NCBI RefSeq assembly: GCF_003576645.1
Contig: NC_044920.1
Span: forward strand, 18,392,529 to 18,456,528
Origin: Ipomoea triloba
Taxonomy: Eukaryota; Streptophyta; Magnoliopsida; Solanales; Convolvulaceae
Length of the DNA: 64,000 bases
Direction of reading: 5' to 3'
Shown here: piece by piece, positions 37,516-49,419 of the stretch
Layout: the number at the start of each line of letters is the position of its first letter
Position numbering within the stretch: position 1 is the stretch's first letter
Notes under the pieces: model-generated
What the model was told of the DNA's origin: nothing
Database searches by the model: none
Seen by the model: the letters and a program-made list of their open reading frames with translations, nothing else
Program-made: the position numbers and the translations under genes

Positions 37516-38099
37516 GAGAAATTTCCATTTTGGTCCCACGACTTTGGGACCATTTCCATTTTTGGTCCCTGACTATTAAAATTTCCACATTTGGTCCCAC
37601 GACTTTTAAATCTCTACCACATTTGGTCCTTCCGATCAAATTTCGGCCACATTCCGGTCACCGACAATTATTTTCCGACAAATGTGTTCAGTTAAGGTTA
37701 TTTTTGTTATTTTATTTTTTAAATTTAAAAAAAAAATAAAGAAAAAGACAGAGAAGCAGCAGCGTGCTCTTCTTCTTCGTTCGCTGCCGGCAAAGAAGAA
37801 GAAGAAGACCAGAGGTGGTGGTCTGAGATTCTCAGCCAAGCATTCTTCTTCTTCGCCAGCGCCGAACGAAGAAGACCACGCTGCTGCTTCTTTTTTTTTT
37901 ATTTAAAAAATGAAAAGACAAAATTGTCCTTAACTGAATTCATTCGCCAGAAAATAATTGTCGGTGACTGGAATTTGATCAGAATGACCAAATGTAGTAA
38001 GGATTTAAAAGTCGTGGGACCAAATGTGAAAATTTTAATAGTCAGGGACCAAAAGTGGAAATGATCCCAAAGTAGTGGGACCAAAAGAGGAAATTTCTC
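37516..38099. mobile_element. MULE-type MITE with 10-bp target duplication
   Basis: CATATACAAT occurs at 37506-37515 and 38100-38109. The 584-bp element between them has inverted arms of about 200 bp starting GAGAAATTTCCATTTTGGTC and containing 'ggaccaaatgtggaaatttt'-type blocks. Between the arms is a second, GC-richer inverted repeat: 'gcagcagcgtg' plus 'cttcttcgttcg', with its complement at 37862-37890. The class is inferred from TSD length and long arms. Confidence 0.85.
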
Positions 38100-38699
38100 C
38101 ATATACAATCTTAATAAGAGCCAATAATGTTAGGGTTCTAATGGGAAGAAAAAATGTTGGTGTAATTATTTATTTAAACGAATGGTTCATATTATTTTGG
38201 TTTTAGTAATTTTTTATGATTTTCCTTCTTTACCATCTATTATATTATTTTATTTCTTAATTATATTCACTACATTATTCATTGTTTTCGTTTTACACTA
38301 TCTTGTAATTAAATATTCTGTATCAATGTTATAATAAAACATAGTGTTATATATTTATTTTACCAAGTATTCTATTAATAACATAGAAAAAATTTTTAAA
38401 AATAATAATTTAAAATGAATCATATTAACTACCTATGGAGGATTTGTTGACAAAGAAGACATTCAGATAACTCAATAAATTGAAGCGAAAAACTACCCGT
38501 AATATTTTTTGGACTACATCACAGCTGTTCACTTTAAAAGTAAATCGTATTTCTTTATTAATATGATTTAAAATGTATAATTTTTTATTACCAAAAGTAG
38601 TATTTATTTATACTATCGTTTTTAGACTAAGTATTTTGACTATCGTTTTTACAAAATTGCAAACATTTATTTTATAATCATTCATATACTTTGAATTAC

Positions 38700-38860
38700 C
38701 GATTTAAATAAACAAATTCAACATTCAATTACATATGCATGAACATCTCCTATATAATCTTGTATTGATATACTTTGAAATACTTATTTAAAAATAAATA
38801 TTGGTCATTATCCTATTCATGCAACGCGCGTGAAAAAACTAGTATTTAGAAAAAAACTAG
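38700..38860 (+). mobile_element. Degenerate Helitron 3' end at the retrotransposon junction
   Basis: 'CATGCAACGCGCGTG' is followed by CTAG at 38839-38842, and the same 'ACTAGTATTTAGA' is repeated with CTAG at 38857-38860. The reading frame of the neighbouring retrotransposon starts immediately to the right, so a Helitron end probably abuts or truncated it. Confidence 0.4.
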
Positions 38861-38863
38861 TAT

Positions 38864-39925
38864 TTAGATAAGGCCAAAAGAAATCAAGGAAAAGGAGTTG
38901 AAATTAATTCAAGTGAAAGTGATGATGATATTGCTGTGGATGTTAGACAGGCTAGTACATCTATACCTAGACCTGTGTCAATAAATATTGAAGGCCGAAT
39001 GCAACAAACTAGGACAATTTCGAATTTATCAAGGGAAAATTCGAATGAAGAACTCATTGCAGCACTTAAAGAATTCAAGGAAGCGGTAAGCAGTACTGAC
39101 AATACACTGTATACCAATTTCTTGAAATTATTTGAACAAATTGAAGGCATGGAACGGGGCGTGAACAGATTGAATCCAGAGATCAAGGAGGAATTAAATG
39201 GTTTCATTGCCAAAATGATGATCATGTTGGAGAAAGAAAGGAAAGCAATTAGTGAAGTGGTAACTGCTCAAAAGGATACAATTGACACGAATGACTGTGT
39301 AATGAATGGCAAGCTAAGGCATATTATGGCACAAGTTGAAAATTTGAAAAATGTGACTTCAAGGAGCAACTTGTCACATGAAGCAAGTTTTGATGTCTTG
39401 CAATGATGCCTACATACTCTAATCAACACCGTACAAGGATTAGAAAAGAAGATTGAGGAGATGGACGCAAGACACAAGGCCGACTCAATTCTTATCAAGG
39501 AGATGAGATTGCAACAAAAGGGTGATATGGTGATGTTCAGGAAGATTTTTAATGCTACAAAAAAGGGGGAAGAAAGGACACCCTCTCATTTTGGTGGATC
39601 ATCTTCACAGGGGGAAGAAGAAGGGGTACCACCTACGTTTCAATTTGATATTGATTTTTCAGGTACACCCGTGTGCATTGATGAAGATAGAGTGATCAAA
39701 ATATTCAAGAATCACCTACCCGAAAGAGCAATACTCACCGAAGGAAGGACCTTGAAGGAGTGTGCTCAATGGTACACTAGAGGAGTGTTCCTTACTAGTG
39801 ATCCAAAGGAAGTCATCGAGCACTACATGGAAGGAAGAGTCAAGAAGAAGTTCCTACACGATGATTGTAAAGGTAACTTCATGAAGCTTAGAGCTAGAAT
39901 TAATGATATGATTGGGCTTTATTGA
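38864..39925 (+). pseudogene. Coiled-coil ORF upstream of a Copia 3' LTR, one in-frame stop
   Basis: One frame is open from the left breakpoint (about 38864) to TAA at 39923 except for a TGA at 39404-39406. The two halves are in the same frame, so about 350 codons were once continuous. The first part has RENSNEELIAALKEFKEAVS and ERKAISEVVTAQKDT, acidic and heptad-like, consistent with coiled coil. The second part has EERTPSHFGGSS and a basic C-terminus (RVKKKFLHDDCKGNFMKLRA). It lies where Sirevirus-type Copia elements carry an extra ORF between pol and the 3' LTR, about 400 bp before the polypurine tract. I do not recognise the protein, and it has no RT, RNase H or integrase motifs. Confidence 0.6.
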
Positions 39926-40317
39926 TTTCTAGTTCTAGTTCGTTATGTACGTACCACTAGTACGTTTTAATACTATGGCTTGTCACTTTTGATACTCTAT
40001 ATTATATGGTACGAATTATTTTTGTTACTTTAGTGGTTATGTTTTTGTTGATTATTGCTTTAATAATTTTGGACACAAGTTTTTTAATTGTGTAACATGC
40101 ATGTTGAGGGACAAAAAGAATTATTGAAAAAGGTTAAAATTGAAATCAAAACCTCAAACATTGCAACTTTTAGTACGTGTCTAAATTATAAAGCATGTAA
40201 GTCCAATTTAATTGTAACCTCGTCAAATTGGCTAGTCAAAATAAAATTAGAAAAATGAAAAATCAATTTTTGATTGGACTAAGCCAAAATGTTCGGGTAT
40301 AGGTTTTGGTATCATAA

Positions 40318-40331
40318 AAAGGGGGGGAAAT
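40318..40331 (+). promoter_or_regulatory. Polypurine tract of the Copia element
   Basis: AAAGGGGGGGAAA lies directly before the LTR start TGTTAGAAATATAT, the expected position of the plus-strand primer. Confidence 0.8.
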
Positions 40332-40699
40332 TGTTAGAAATATATTGTAACTGTTTTGATGAACCAAAAATGTAACATTAGACCCCCAATTTTATTTTGA
40401 GTCTAGTATAGGATTACGCCGAGTACAAGCCTAGTCGATTAAGTGGAAATTACAATAGTATAAATTTTTAATTTATACTTGTAAGTCGTTCGCTTCCACT
40501 TTATAAATTGAAGAACTTGGAGATTGATCAAGCCAATGGATATCCCGGAACGTGGCAACATGGTTCGAATTATTAATTCTTTGGAAGAATTAATTAATTC
40601 AAAATGAGGATGTTGCAATTAAAAGTCAAAATTGAAGTCAAACTCAAATGGGTTCTCTCACAAATATTTTAGAGGCTAACTCATGCAAAGGAATTATTT

Positions 40700-41340
40700 T
40701 TGGAGCTGAGGATGACCTCTTGGAGCAAAATGGAGTGGCCAACCTTGAACAAGTTGACCGTGTTGAAAAATCAAGTGGAGGATGACTTGCCTTGATTTAT
40801 TTGGTGTTGAGGACGACTTGCAAAGATTAAAAAGAGGAAATGAAGATTTTACCTTTTTGGTGATGAGGATGATTAGCAATCTTTTAAAGAAGAGGATGAC
40901 TTAGCCTTTGAGAATTAAAATTAAGGATGAGGATGATTTGGTCACAAGTTAATATGAGGATGACTTTGCCCTTTAATTAATTGGTGATGAGGATGACTTG
41001 CTATTGAAGAAAATAGAGATGAGGCTGACCGTGTGCATTTTTGAAGGAGAAAAAGGCAATCTTATTTTTGGGAGTTAAAAATGAGGATGAGGATGACCTA
41101 CACCTCATTTATTCTAAATGAAGGTCAACCTACTATTCCATGTAAGAGGATGACTCACGTGACATCCAAATTATAGGGGGAAGAAACAAATTCTTTTTTT
41201 AGGCTAAGTATGGCGTGATCAAGGATAAAAATAGGATGACCTATTATTTATTTCAAAAGGAGTCCAACACTGCCTACAACACTTCTAAGAAGGGAAATAT
41301 TATTTTTTCCTAAATAAGGCATGAGGATGACTATAAAAGG
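40700..41340. repeat. GAGGATGACTT-type degenerate array inside the LTR
   Basis: About fifteen dispersed copies of TGAGGATGACTT or close variants occur every 20-60 bp, for example 'gaggatgacttgcc' and 'gatgaggatgattagc'. They divide the LTR into irregular units. Confidence 0.8.
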
Positions 41341-41867
41341 TGATTTCAAATATTCTTGCTACATGGAGCTGAAGATCATTATGAGAAAAGTCAGTGTACT
41401 TTTCGGTGGCATTAATTATGCTCAAGCAAGAGTCACCAAATAGATATATCTGTGAGCAACCTGACTTATGGATTATGAACAAAGTCAAGTGTTCACACTA
41501 CCAAAGTCAATGATGGATGGCTACAAGTTACAAGGAAAATTATGTCAGTGATTGAAGAAGAACGTTGGAGGATTATCATAAGCAAATATTCAAATTCATC
41601 TGACAGAGCCATCAAAGTTGACAAAGACCATCTAAAGGCATTTAATGCTCTGAACAATCATAACGGGCAAATAGCTAATCTAGCTATATAAATCCAAGAA
41701 GACTTGAAGACCAATGGAGCAGGTGAATAGACACGGATGAGGATACAACATTAGCACTGAATACACAACAAGTGAGATCAAATTAAGCAAGTGCTACGTA
41801 TTAAGCAAAACACGAGAGAAAATCAAGTCTTGAGAAGAAATACTTTATTTCTTGAAAGAAATTGTAG

Positions 41868-42078
41868 GAGTGTAGCTTTGTGCAAAACACTCGGGGAAAC
41901 TAAGTGTAGCTGGGTGCAAAACACTTGGTTGAATAGCTTTATGCAAATTACTTGGAGGAGTGCAGCTTTGTGCAGAACACTCGTAGAGACTAAGTGTAGC
42001 TGGGTGCAAAACACTTGGTTGAGGAACGTAGCTGGGTGCAAGATGCTCGTGAACGTAGCTGGGTGCAAGAAGTTCGAG
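41868..42078. repeat. GTAGCTGGGTGCAAAACACT array inside the LTR
   Basis: Seven or eight copies of a 27-40 bp unit 'gtagctgggtgcaaaacact' with variants (tttgtgc, tttatgc). The plus strand is open across the array, but its peptide is repetitive and probably not a real gene. Confidence 0.85.
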
Positions 42079-42727
42079 TTTGAGTGTGGTTGTAGGCAAA
42101 GAGCATTCAGAGTAGCAGAAGTGTTAGAAGAGCACTGATTCACTATTGTATCTGGGTGATTGAAGATAGTGGAATCTCTCCTTGGAGGAAGGAGAAAGTG
42201 GAGTAGGAGTATTACATCACCTCTGAACCACTATAAATTCCTGTGTCCATTTACTTTATGCTTACATATCTGCGTGCATACATATCTAATCATCACATGC
42301 AATACATTTTGTCACATTAATTATCCTAGAGCTTTATTGGTTCACGTGACATCATATTTGCATGCACAAGTTTTATTTCCTACTCAACCTCATCCTCATC
42401 AAGCTTATTAGTTGTTATGCTACGAACCCAACTATTCACTGCTCTTACTATTTGATCTGGGTTTGATAGTTCCCACGTCCGCATGCGAACCAAACTTTAC
42501 ATGCTTATTATTTGAGTTGTTTCTAACGTGTTGCATGTCATGAAACTCTTCATTTTTACGTAACTTTGTTTATAACACTTTACCGTATTATTATTTCTGC
42601 TGTGTAATTCAAGTTGAATTTATTCACTTGGATTCCCTCTGTTAAAGTGTTATAATATTTTGAAAAGTTAGAAAAGTCTATTCACCCCCCCCCCTCTAGA
42701 CTTTTCCCGACCCTATCGGGACCAACA

Positions 42728-43555
42728 CAGACCATCGACAGTACATGTGCGAACGACAATTGGCAAGGGAGGTGTGCGACGACGACCGAAGACACGACGG
42801 TGAAGAGCGGCCGGCTTGTGCGAACGGCGACTGTAGACCTTGTCGCGAGGCTATGCGACGGTGACCTTGTGCGCGGGGCTATGCGACGGTGGCGACCGAA
42901 GAGAGAAGATGGCGAAGGACGGAGGGGAGTGTGAATGGCGACCTTGAAGTGGATGAGGAGAGGAATAATGGCGGTAGATTTGCTGGAGAATGGAAGAAAT
43001 TTGAGGGAATGAAAGACGTAGAGAGCGAGAACAAAGAAGGGGCTACTGTGATTCGACTCAATTTTTGGCTGCGAAGCAATTTGAGGGTATGAAAAACCAT
43101 AACTATCTGCGTCCCAAGCTATTACTATAGGACGCAGATTATATTTACCGGAGACATAGAATTGCATCCATCCGCCGTGTCGTCACCGTCTAGAAGCATG
43201 GAAAGAGCCATCTTTGTTTATTATTTGAGAAGGCCAAAAGAGATAAACTTGTAGTCTCGTAAATCATATTGATTCAAAGCAACAAAAACTCACTAATTAA
43301 ATAAAGCATAAAAATTGGAAAACAACCGAAATCCAAGCATTACCAGAGGAAAGCCAGTTAGTGCTGAGTGAAGTTCCAATAATATCCCTCAAAATAAGCC
43401 GTCTAAGTGACCGGAGGACTAAAACAGTTAAAATTTTGATAGTCGAAGGATGGAATTAGCCAAGTCAAAATGAGTAAGACCAAATTGGTGAAATCGACAT
43501 AGTCGAGGGACCATTTTGGTAATTTTCTTATTTAGATAATCAAAATAAAGATGAA
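42728..43555. other. Mixed region right of the LTR
   Basis: 42728-42960 is GC-rich ('gcgacggtggcgaccgaag') and open on both strands without a recognised product. 43110-43135 has a small inverted repeat around 'CTGCGTCC'/'GGACGCAG'. 43380-43515 resembles the arm of the MULE-type MITE at 37516 ('ccattttggtaattttc', 'gaccaaattggtg'). Confidence 0.4.
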
Positions 43556-43556
43556 A

Positions 43557-44110
43557 TCTATACTATTAGTAAAAACAAAATCCTCAATTTTAACTTCCCG
43601 GAGTTCCCGCCCAAAACACTCCTATACTATTAAGGTTTGCTTAATATTATAAAATATGGTAATAGAGTTCCTATTCGTAATACAATTGTATATTAAAATA
43701 TGGTAATACAATTCCTAATAAAGTATATTTTCTTTCCTACGTTCCTATTCGTAATACAATTCTAGATTAAAATTTAAAATTACTAATCCTAATAATACAG
43801 TACATATATTCCACTGCAATGCAATCTATACTATCTATATCTATATTATTAATAAAAAAAATCCTCAATTTTAACTTCCCGCCCAAAACACTCATATATT
43901 ATTAAGGTTTGCGTAATATTGTAAAATATGGTAATAGAATTTCTATTCGTAATACAATTCTAAATTAAAATTTAAAATTACTAATCCTAATAATACAGTA
44001 CATATATTTCACTGCAATGCAATCTATACTATTAATAAAAACAAAATTCTCAATTTTAACTTTCCGCCCAAAACACCCCTATACTATTAAGGTTTGTGTA
44101 ATGTTGTAAA
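43557..44110. repeat. Three tandem Helitron 5' ends
   Basis: Each unit has 'tctatactattaataaaaac', then 'ctcaattttaacttcccgcc', then 'ctattaaggtttg' and 'taatacaattcta'. The starts are 43557, about 43825 and 44023. A related copy in the opposite orientation is at 55390-55625. Confidence 0.8.
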
Positions 44111-45489
44111 GTATGATAATACAATTCCTACTACAATACAAAAATGGTTGATGTTACGAAAATTTGGCATAACTCAACTCACAAGGCTAGCCAATTTTTT
44201 GAACGACATTCGTGCATGCAGGTGTCGGCGCACACGAGTCAAGTATTTTCAAGTTCATTTTGGGACTCTTGTATAAGTAGTGGTGCAAACCACTTCCCAA
44301 CCCAATGTGGGACAAAAGGTACTTGAAAGCTTTTTCTCTCCATTTTTGTAACTCAAATGGGTCAACTTTGAGAACCAATTTCTTATTCACCCATTATCCG
44401 CTTTCAGCGTACAATATATCAATCTTTTCATCTAACTACAAAGAACCTGAATCAACTTTGACTCTACTTAAATTGAAAGTGGACCCAACATATATTTGTA
44501 CCACAATATAGCCACTAAAATGTCATTTTATGCTATTTTTTTCAATAGTTATTTGTCGAGAGAATATCAATGCTCTACGGTCAACCAACAATCACTCAAC
44601 TGATTATCACATTACTCCCATGTGATTTTTTTCTCTAATATAGTTATACTTACTGAATATCAAAATATAAGTGTACCTCAAGGTCTTGCAATAACTAACC
44701 GACAAGTAATTAAATTAATGATACATAATGCATTGCAAATTATCTACATATTACATTTATACACTTATTTTAGAACACTGAATTTTTGTGATATTTGCTG
44801 CATGCAAGGAATACTCATTCTATAGTTTATTTGTCTATTCTTATATGGTATAAATCATAATATCATAAGAAATTGATACTTTGATGAAATATGAAGCATG
44901 AGTAGTCTGCCAATTAACGGGGTTATGTACATCGCATTTCAACAGTTTGGATGAGCATCATTCCAAAAAGCCATACACTCCATTTGGTAATCTGAAGTGA
45001 AGTTTGGATAAACAGTTTAGATATATGATTCATACATTCTGATATATTTTTATTTATTGTCTGATGCCAGTATGATAATTTGAATTTTGAGAGCATAGAA
45101 ACAAGCTAGAAACATGCTTATATGCTTGAATGGTCTTACCTCAAAGTTACTACCCACTATCACACAATGCTTTATGTTGTATGTTAGACTCAAGGTTACT
45201 AACTTCTCACAATAGTCAGAGACTTGCTTTATATGTATGAAATATTGACAAAAAAATTAGACTTTAGATGTGAGTTTTACTTATATATACCTGGGAATCT
45301 GAAACATTTTGAAATTTAGTGATTGGTAAAATTAATATGTTTTACAGTTTGACTATCAAAACTAATTTTATGGAAAAAAAATAGAATATATACATGTAGA
45401 TTATAAAATTAAAATTTTAGTGTCAATATTGTTATGACTCAATGCTTTGATTACATTAAAAGTGATTTTTTATAATTTTAAACTCAAGA

Positions 45490-46130
45490 TATGACACGTT
45501 TGATGAGTCGCAGCTGGTAGGTCAGTGATCCGTTTGCCGACTTTAAATGTCGTTGATCAAATTAATCAGTACATGTGCGACATGAATATTGCAAAAGGAC
45601 GAACATATTTAAGTTGTAACTCTTTGTGTAAGGCAGAACCAGACGGTGAAAATATTTTAGAAGTACATATTCCTAAATTCTTAAATAGTTTGAGATTGTA
45701 TATGATTTTCTTAATCATTCATTGACATTAATTAATGGTCGGTGCACCTGTTATGTTATTGCGGAAGATAGACCATTCTCTTGGTCATTATAACGGTACG
45801 CGACTCATCATCACAAGATTGGCAGATCACATTGTTGAAGCAAGAATAGTTAATGGGACACATGAAGGAACCAAAGTTCTTATCCCTCGAATGTCTCTCA
45901 CTCTTTCTGATACAAGATTGCCCTTCAAGTTCCAGCATAAATAATTCTCATTGATGCTTGCATTTGCCATGACTATAAACAAAAGGCAGGGCCGAACATT
46001 AACTCACGTTGGGTTATTGCTGAAAAATCCAATTTTTAATCACGGTCAATTGTACATGATTTTATCACAGTTAAGTGTTAATTAGTTCTAGATGGGATGG
46101 ACAAGATTGTGTTGCTACTACCAATGTTGT
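45490..46130 (+). pseudogene. Helitron helicase C-terminal fragment
   Basis: The frame from about 45525 gives NVVDQINQYMCDMNIAKGRT and YLSCNSLCKAEPDGENI. After a break at about 45690 another gives GAPVMLLRKIDHSLGHYNGT and RLIITRLADHIVEARIVNG, then EGTKVLIPRMSLTLSDTRLP and, in another frame, MTINKRQGRTLTHVGLLL. This order matches the C-terminal part of the PIF1-type helicase of plant Helitron RepHel proteins. It lacks Walker motifs and Rep, and has stops and frameshifts, so it is not functional. It travels inside the Helitron at 43557-46563. Confidence 0.85.
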
Positions 46131-46645
46131 CTACAAAGAAGTTTTTTAATAATGTGTAAATACAACCGGTGATATTATATTTTTTTCCAAGATGGAAAAA
46201 TTGCTATATATCTACAAAAAATTATATCTTCCATACATATGAATTAGAATAACAATTGATTCCTATAACTGAGTTACTAGAAAACGAGCATATTTGTCCA
46301 ATTTATAAAAATCCTAAACAATATATAAAATCTCTAAAGTTCCAGCATCGCATGTGTACATCTACACATTAGCTATTAATTAAGCAATTATTTGCTGGAA
46401 TTCAAACAAGGATAACATCAGAAAACATAATCAATCCAAAACATATCTTCAATTGCACTATATAATATTTGATGTTATAATTTATATAATTATATATCGA
46501 TCCAAATATTCTTAATATATTATAACAAATCCATTCCGTGCATCGCACGGGTGAAAATACTAGTTATAAATAAAAAAAATTATAATATTGAACATGTACA
46601 TTTATTTGATTATAAAATTAGTGCCAAAAGTATCACTCAATTAAT

Positions 46646-49400
46646 GTTCTGCATTAACATAACAGGTACACCAACCTTTGGTGTCAATAAATGATTAAGA
46701 ATACTTGACAATCTCAAACTATTTAAGAATTCAGGAGTGTGTACTTCTGATAGATTTTCATCGTCGCACATGTACTAATTTGATCAACGACATCTAAAGT
46801 CGACGAGAGGATCGCTCGGCCTTCTAGCTGCGACTCATCAAGCATGTCATATCTCAAGCTTGGGAAGGTGCTTTCCACTATAGTTGCTATGGGATCGTGT
46901 CCACACTTCAACAAAAACCGTGCCAGAATATCGATCTCAAATGAACCGTCGTTTACAACCCCTACAATCCTATCTCTGATGTTTGCAATCCATTTTGAAA
47001 ACCAATCAACTGTATGTCTATCTTCCTCTAAAGCTAAGGTCCGTAGTCTCAAGTTCTTAGTGAGCATTAATACCTTGCAATTTGTCCACATGTATGAAGA
47101 ATTAATAGTTGCTCCGACAACTACTGGTCTTGTTGCTTTCGGAATAACAGGTAGGATTTGTCTAAAATTGCTGCCCAAAACTACTATTTTTCCACCAAAA
47201 GTCTTTTTAGCACTACCCGGTATGGCGAACCTCAATTGATCTCTCATAGTTGTGTCTAAAGCCTCAAAACAGTGTTTGTGCGTCATCGACGCTTTATGCC
47301 ATATTATCAATTCGCTCCTTATTATAAGCTCAACAAGGTCACTGCCTTGAGATATATTGCACGTGGAATCTATTCAAAGAGAGTGGTATAACAAATCAAG
47401 AATGCGTTGTCCTGCCTCCTAGCAATAGCAAAGATGCTATTCCAATGGAAGCAACATTCAGAACAATATCACCGCGACTCCTTATCTTTGACGATAATGT
47501 TCTCCACACGAGCGTCTTGCCTGTTCCTCCGTAACCATACACAAAAACCAATTCACCTCCATTGGAATCAATGTCATTCATCACAGAGTCATAAACATTC
47601 TTTTACTTGTCGGTCAATTGTGTTCCTTGTCATACGCCAACTTTTCGACTATCAACATGTTTTCACTCAAACACATGCTAATTTCTTCTAGAATTGGCAT
47701 TTTAGGAAAGTCATTCAGGCTCTTCCCCCACAAAGATAACAACTTCTCCAACTCCACCAAAGAAAACTGTTTTTTATCTGAATCCGATAACATCAACTCT
47801 TAAAAGGCCAAAAGAAAAAAAAACAAATTAGTTTATTTATAAATAATGAAAAGCAAGTAACAAAGTCGAATAAATAGATTGGAGCTCGATATACCTAGAT
47901 TCTGCATGACATGTCGACACTAAACCTGTGCATCCTCGGCAAGAAATTCTCAAACGGCATTCCAAACTACTTTTGGCTTACTTAGTGAACTTAAAGTGAG
48001 AAACATAGCAAATAACCTTCGCAAAGCATATGTGGATGCCAATAACTCGAATTAGTAATGTCGTCAATGTACTATTTGTCATCATATAATAATCCATATT
48101 CATAACACGCATCCCTAAACGAATTATGAATGACCCCTGCAACAGTGCGAATATTCTCATGGCTAAAAGGTCCACGTACCAAATTTAAAAGACATCTAAG
48201 ATAGTATAATTCTCCACACCCTAGCAGAACATAGAACAATCGTCATGTGGAGTAACCTTTTTTCCTCGAAAGTCATTCACACAGATCTTATCTCCAAACA
48301 AACTTACTAGGGAACTCAGCATAAGTGAGTGACCAGGCTTCTTCATATTTTTTGTTTGCCTAAAACTAAGCTTTGAACTAACTCTGTTTAATCGTTTGGT
48401 TATCCACAATCTTATCCAAGGGATGATTTTCACCATATACAACATTCTTCTAGTGCTCTAAGTGGAAATTTAACCTCTCTAGTCTCTACAGGTGGGGTTC
48501 GATAATGTATCAAGTATCCATCCAAATGGTCTCCACGTGGCTTCACATATTGATATATAGCAACAATCGTAATACATGTTAATCTCATCAACCACATCAC
48601 CATTGAGAGCATTCGCTGAACTATTAACAAATTCTGTCGTGACCTTATCATTTCCTTTATTCACATATTTGAATAAATATTTAATAGCAGATAATATGTG
48701 TGCGATATTTTAGGAGCAGATGTTTATTATGCGCGACGATGTAACTGTTATCAAGTTTGATTCCATTCTTAGCTTACTGATTGTGCGCCCATTGTCATGC
48801 ATTCTGTAGATTGGGTAACCATCTTTATCCAAAATTGTATGAGTAACTTGTTTTTTTTTTAAATACTTTGAATATTTACCATCTACCATGCACGGTGAAT
48901 TCTTTCGGAGTTCTCCGCAGGGTCTGTGTAACATGAATTCGTTGACTGTTTCATGGTATTCAGCATCAACATCTAGGTATGATATTTAAGCTAAGATCAG
49001 GGCGTCAATTCCGTTTGCTGAATTTGCTATATTCATTCTTTTCGTAAATAGCAAGATATGCGCATTACCACTAATCTTAAACATCGGAAGAGCGTTTCCA
49101 GTGTTGTGTGACCTATCGACTCTACCGCCCAGAGACATGAAGCAGAACATGTTGTTATACCTTCGAATATTACTGAGGAAGTGTCTGCTTCATTCAGTAT
49201 CACCAAAGTATAGACTTTTGATCGCATGAGGAGGATCCTTCATGCGAGGTAATTGGACTTTGCCCCATAGCAACACTATGTGTATTTTGGCAATGAATGT
49301 GTCACATTTTGATTTGAACGCTCATGCCACAAAGTCCCACAATAATTACACAAATGAGCGGTATCTCCAAGGTCAAAATAACAATGTGGTAACGCAAACA
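46646..49400 (-). pseudogene. Helitron RepHel (Rep plus PIF1-like helicase), decayed
   Basis: Read on the minus strand in order: YFDLGDTAHLCNYCGTLW (about 49330-49400), SLGGRVDRSHNTGNALPMF (about 49070-49155), HRPCGELRKNSPCMVDGKYS (48870-48930), LFKYVNKGNDKVTTEFVNSS (Rep region, 48610-48690), GELYYLRCLLNLVRGPFSHE (48160-48220), then the helicase with Walker [11 protein letters not shown] near 47545 and FGGKIVVLGSNFRQILPVI near 47170, down to PEFLNSLRL and VGVPVMLM near 46660. About 0.9 of the expected 3-4 kb survives, with many stops, frameshifts and deletions, so it is inactive. Its 3' Helitron end lies beyond the nested element at 43557-46563 and is mostly lost. Confidence 0.88.
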
Positions 49401-49419
49401 TCTTACAATTAACACACAT

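Larger units (their letters stand above)
40332..42727 (+). mobile_element. 3' LTR of a Sirevirus-like Copia retrotransposon (2.4 kb)
   Basis: It begins TGTTAGAAATATATTGTAAC after the polypurine tract and ends CCCTATCGGGACCAACA at 42727. The penultimate block 'TATTCACCCCCCCCCCTCTAGACTTTT' type (about 42677-42706) is typical of SIRE/Maximus LTR ends. The LTR contains two tandem arrays (40700-41340 and 41870-42075). No matching 5' LTR lies in the window, so the element is truncated and LTR divergence cannot date it. Confidence 0.8.
43557..46563 (+). mobile_element. 3.0-kb Helitron inserted within an older Helitron
   Basis: The 5' end is TCTATACTATTAGTAAAAAC at 43557 after an A. The 3' end is the hairpin CCGTGCATCGCACGG (46536-46550) followed 9 bp later by CTAG at 46560-46563, before a T. 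Removing it rejoins 'AATAAAGATGAAA' with 'TTATAAATAAAAAAA', the uninterrupted arrangement seen at 17412-17440. The 5' region is present three times (43557, about 43825, 44023). Interior 45490-46130 carries a decayed C-terminal helicase fragment on the same strand. Non-autonomous. Confidence 0.85.

Noticed and set aside
41791..42143. 115-aa plus-strand and 106-aa minus-strand frames in the Copia LTR
   Set aside because: Both frames run through the same tandem array, so they are repeat-derived rather than genes.
42682..43167. 161-aa minus-strand frame
   Set aside because: The GC-rich low-complexity sequence keeps several frames open at once, and there is no recognisable domain or exon structure.
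44268..44316. snRNA-type promoter on the minus strand (GTCCCACATTG followed by a TATA-like motif)
   Set aside because: No U1-U6 or U3 sequence follows, and the spacing is not clearly right. It lies inside a Helitron, where chance or captured motifs are common.
46844..47239. 131-aa plus-strand frame
   Set aside because: It is the antisense shadow of the Helitron helicase remnant on the minus strand.
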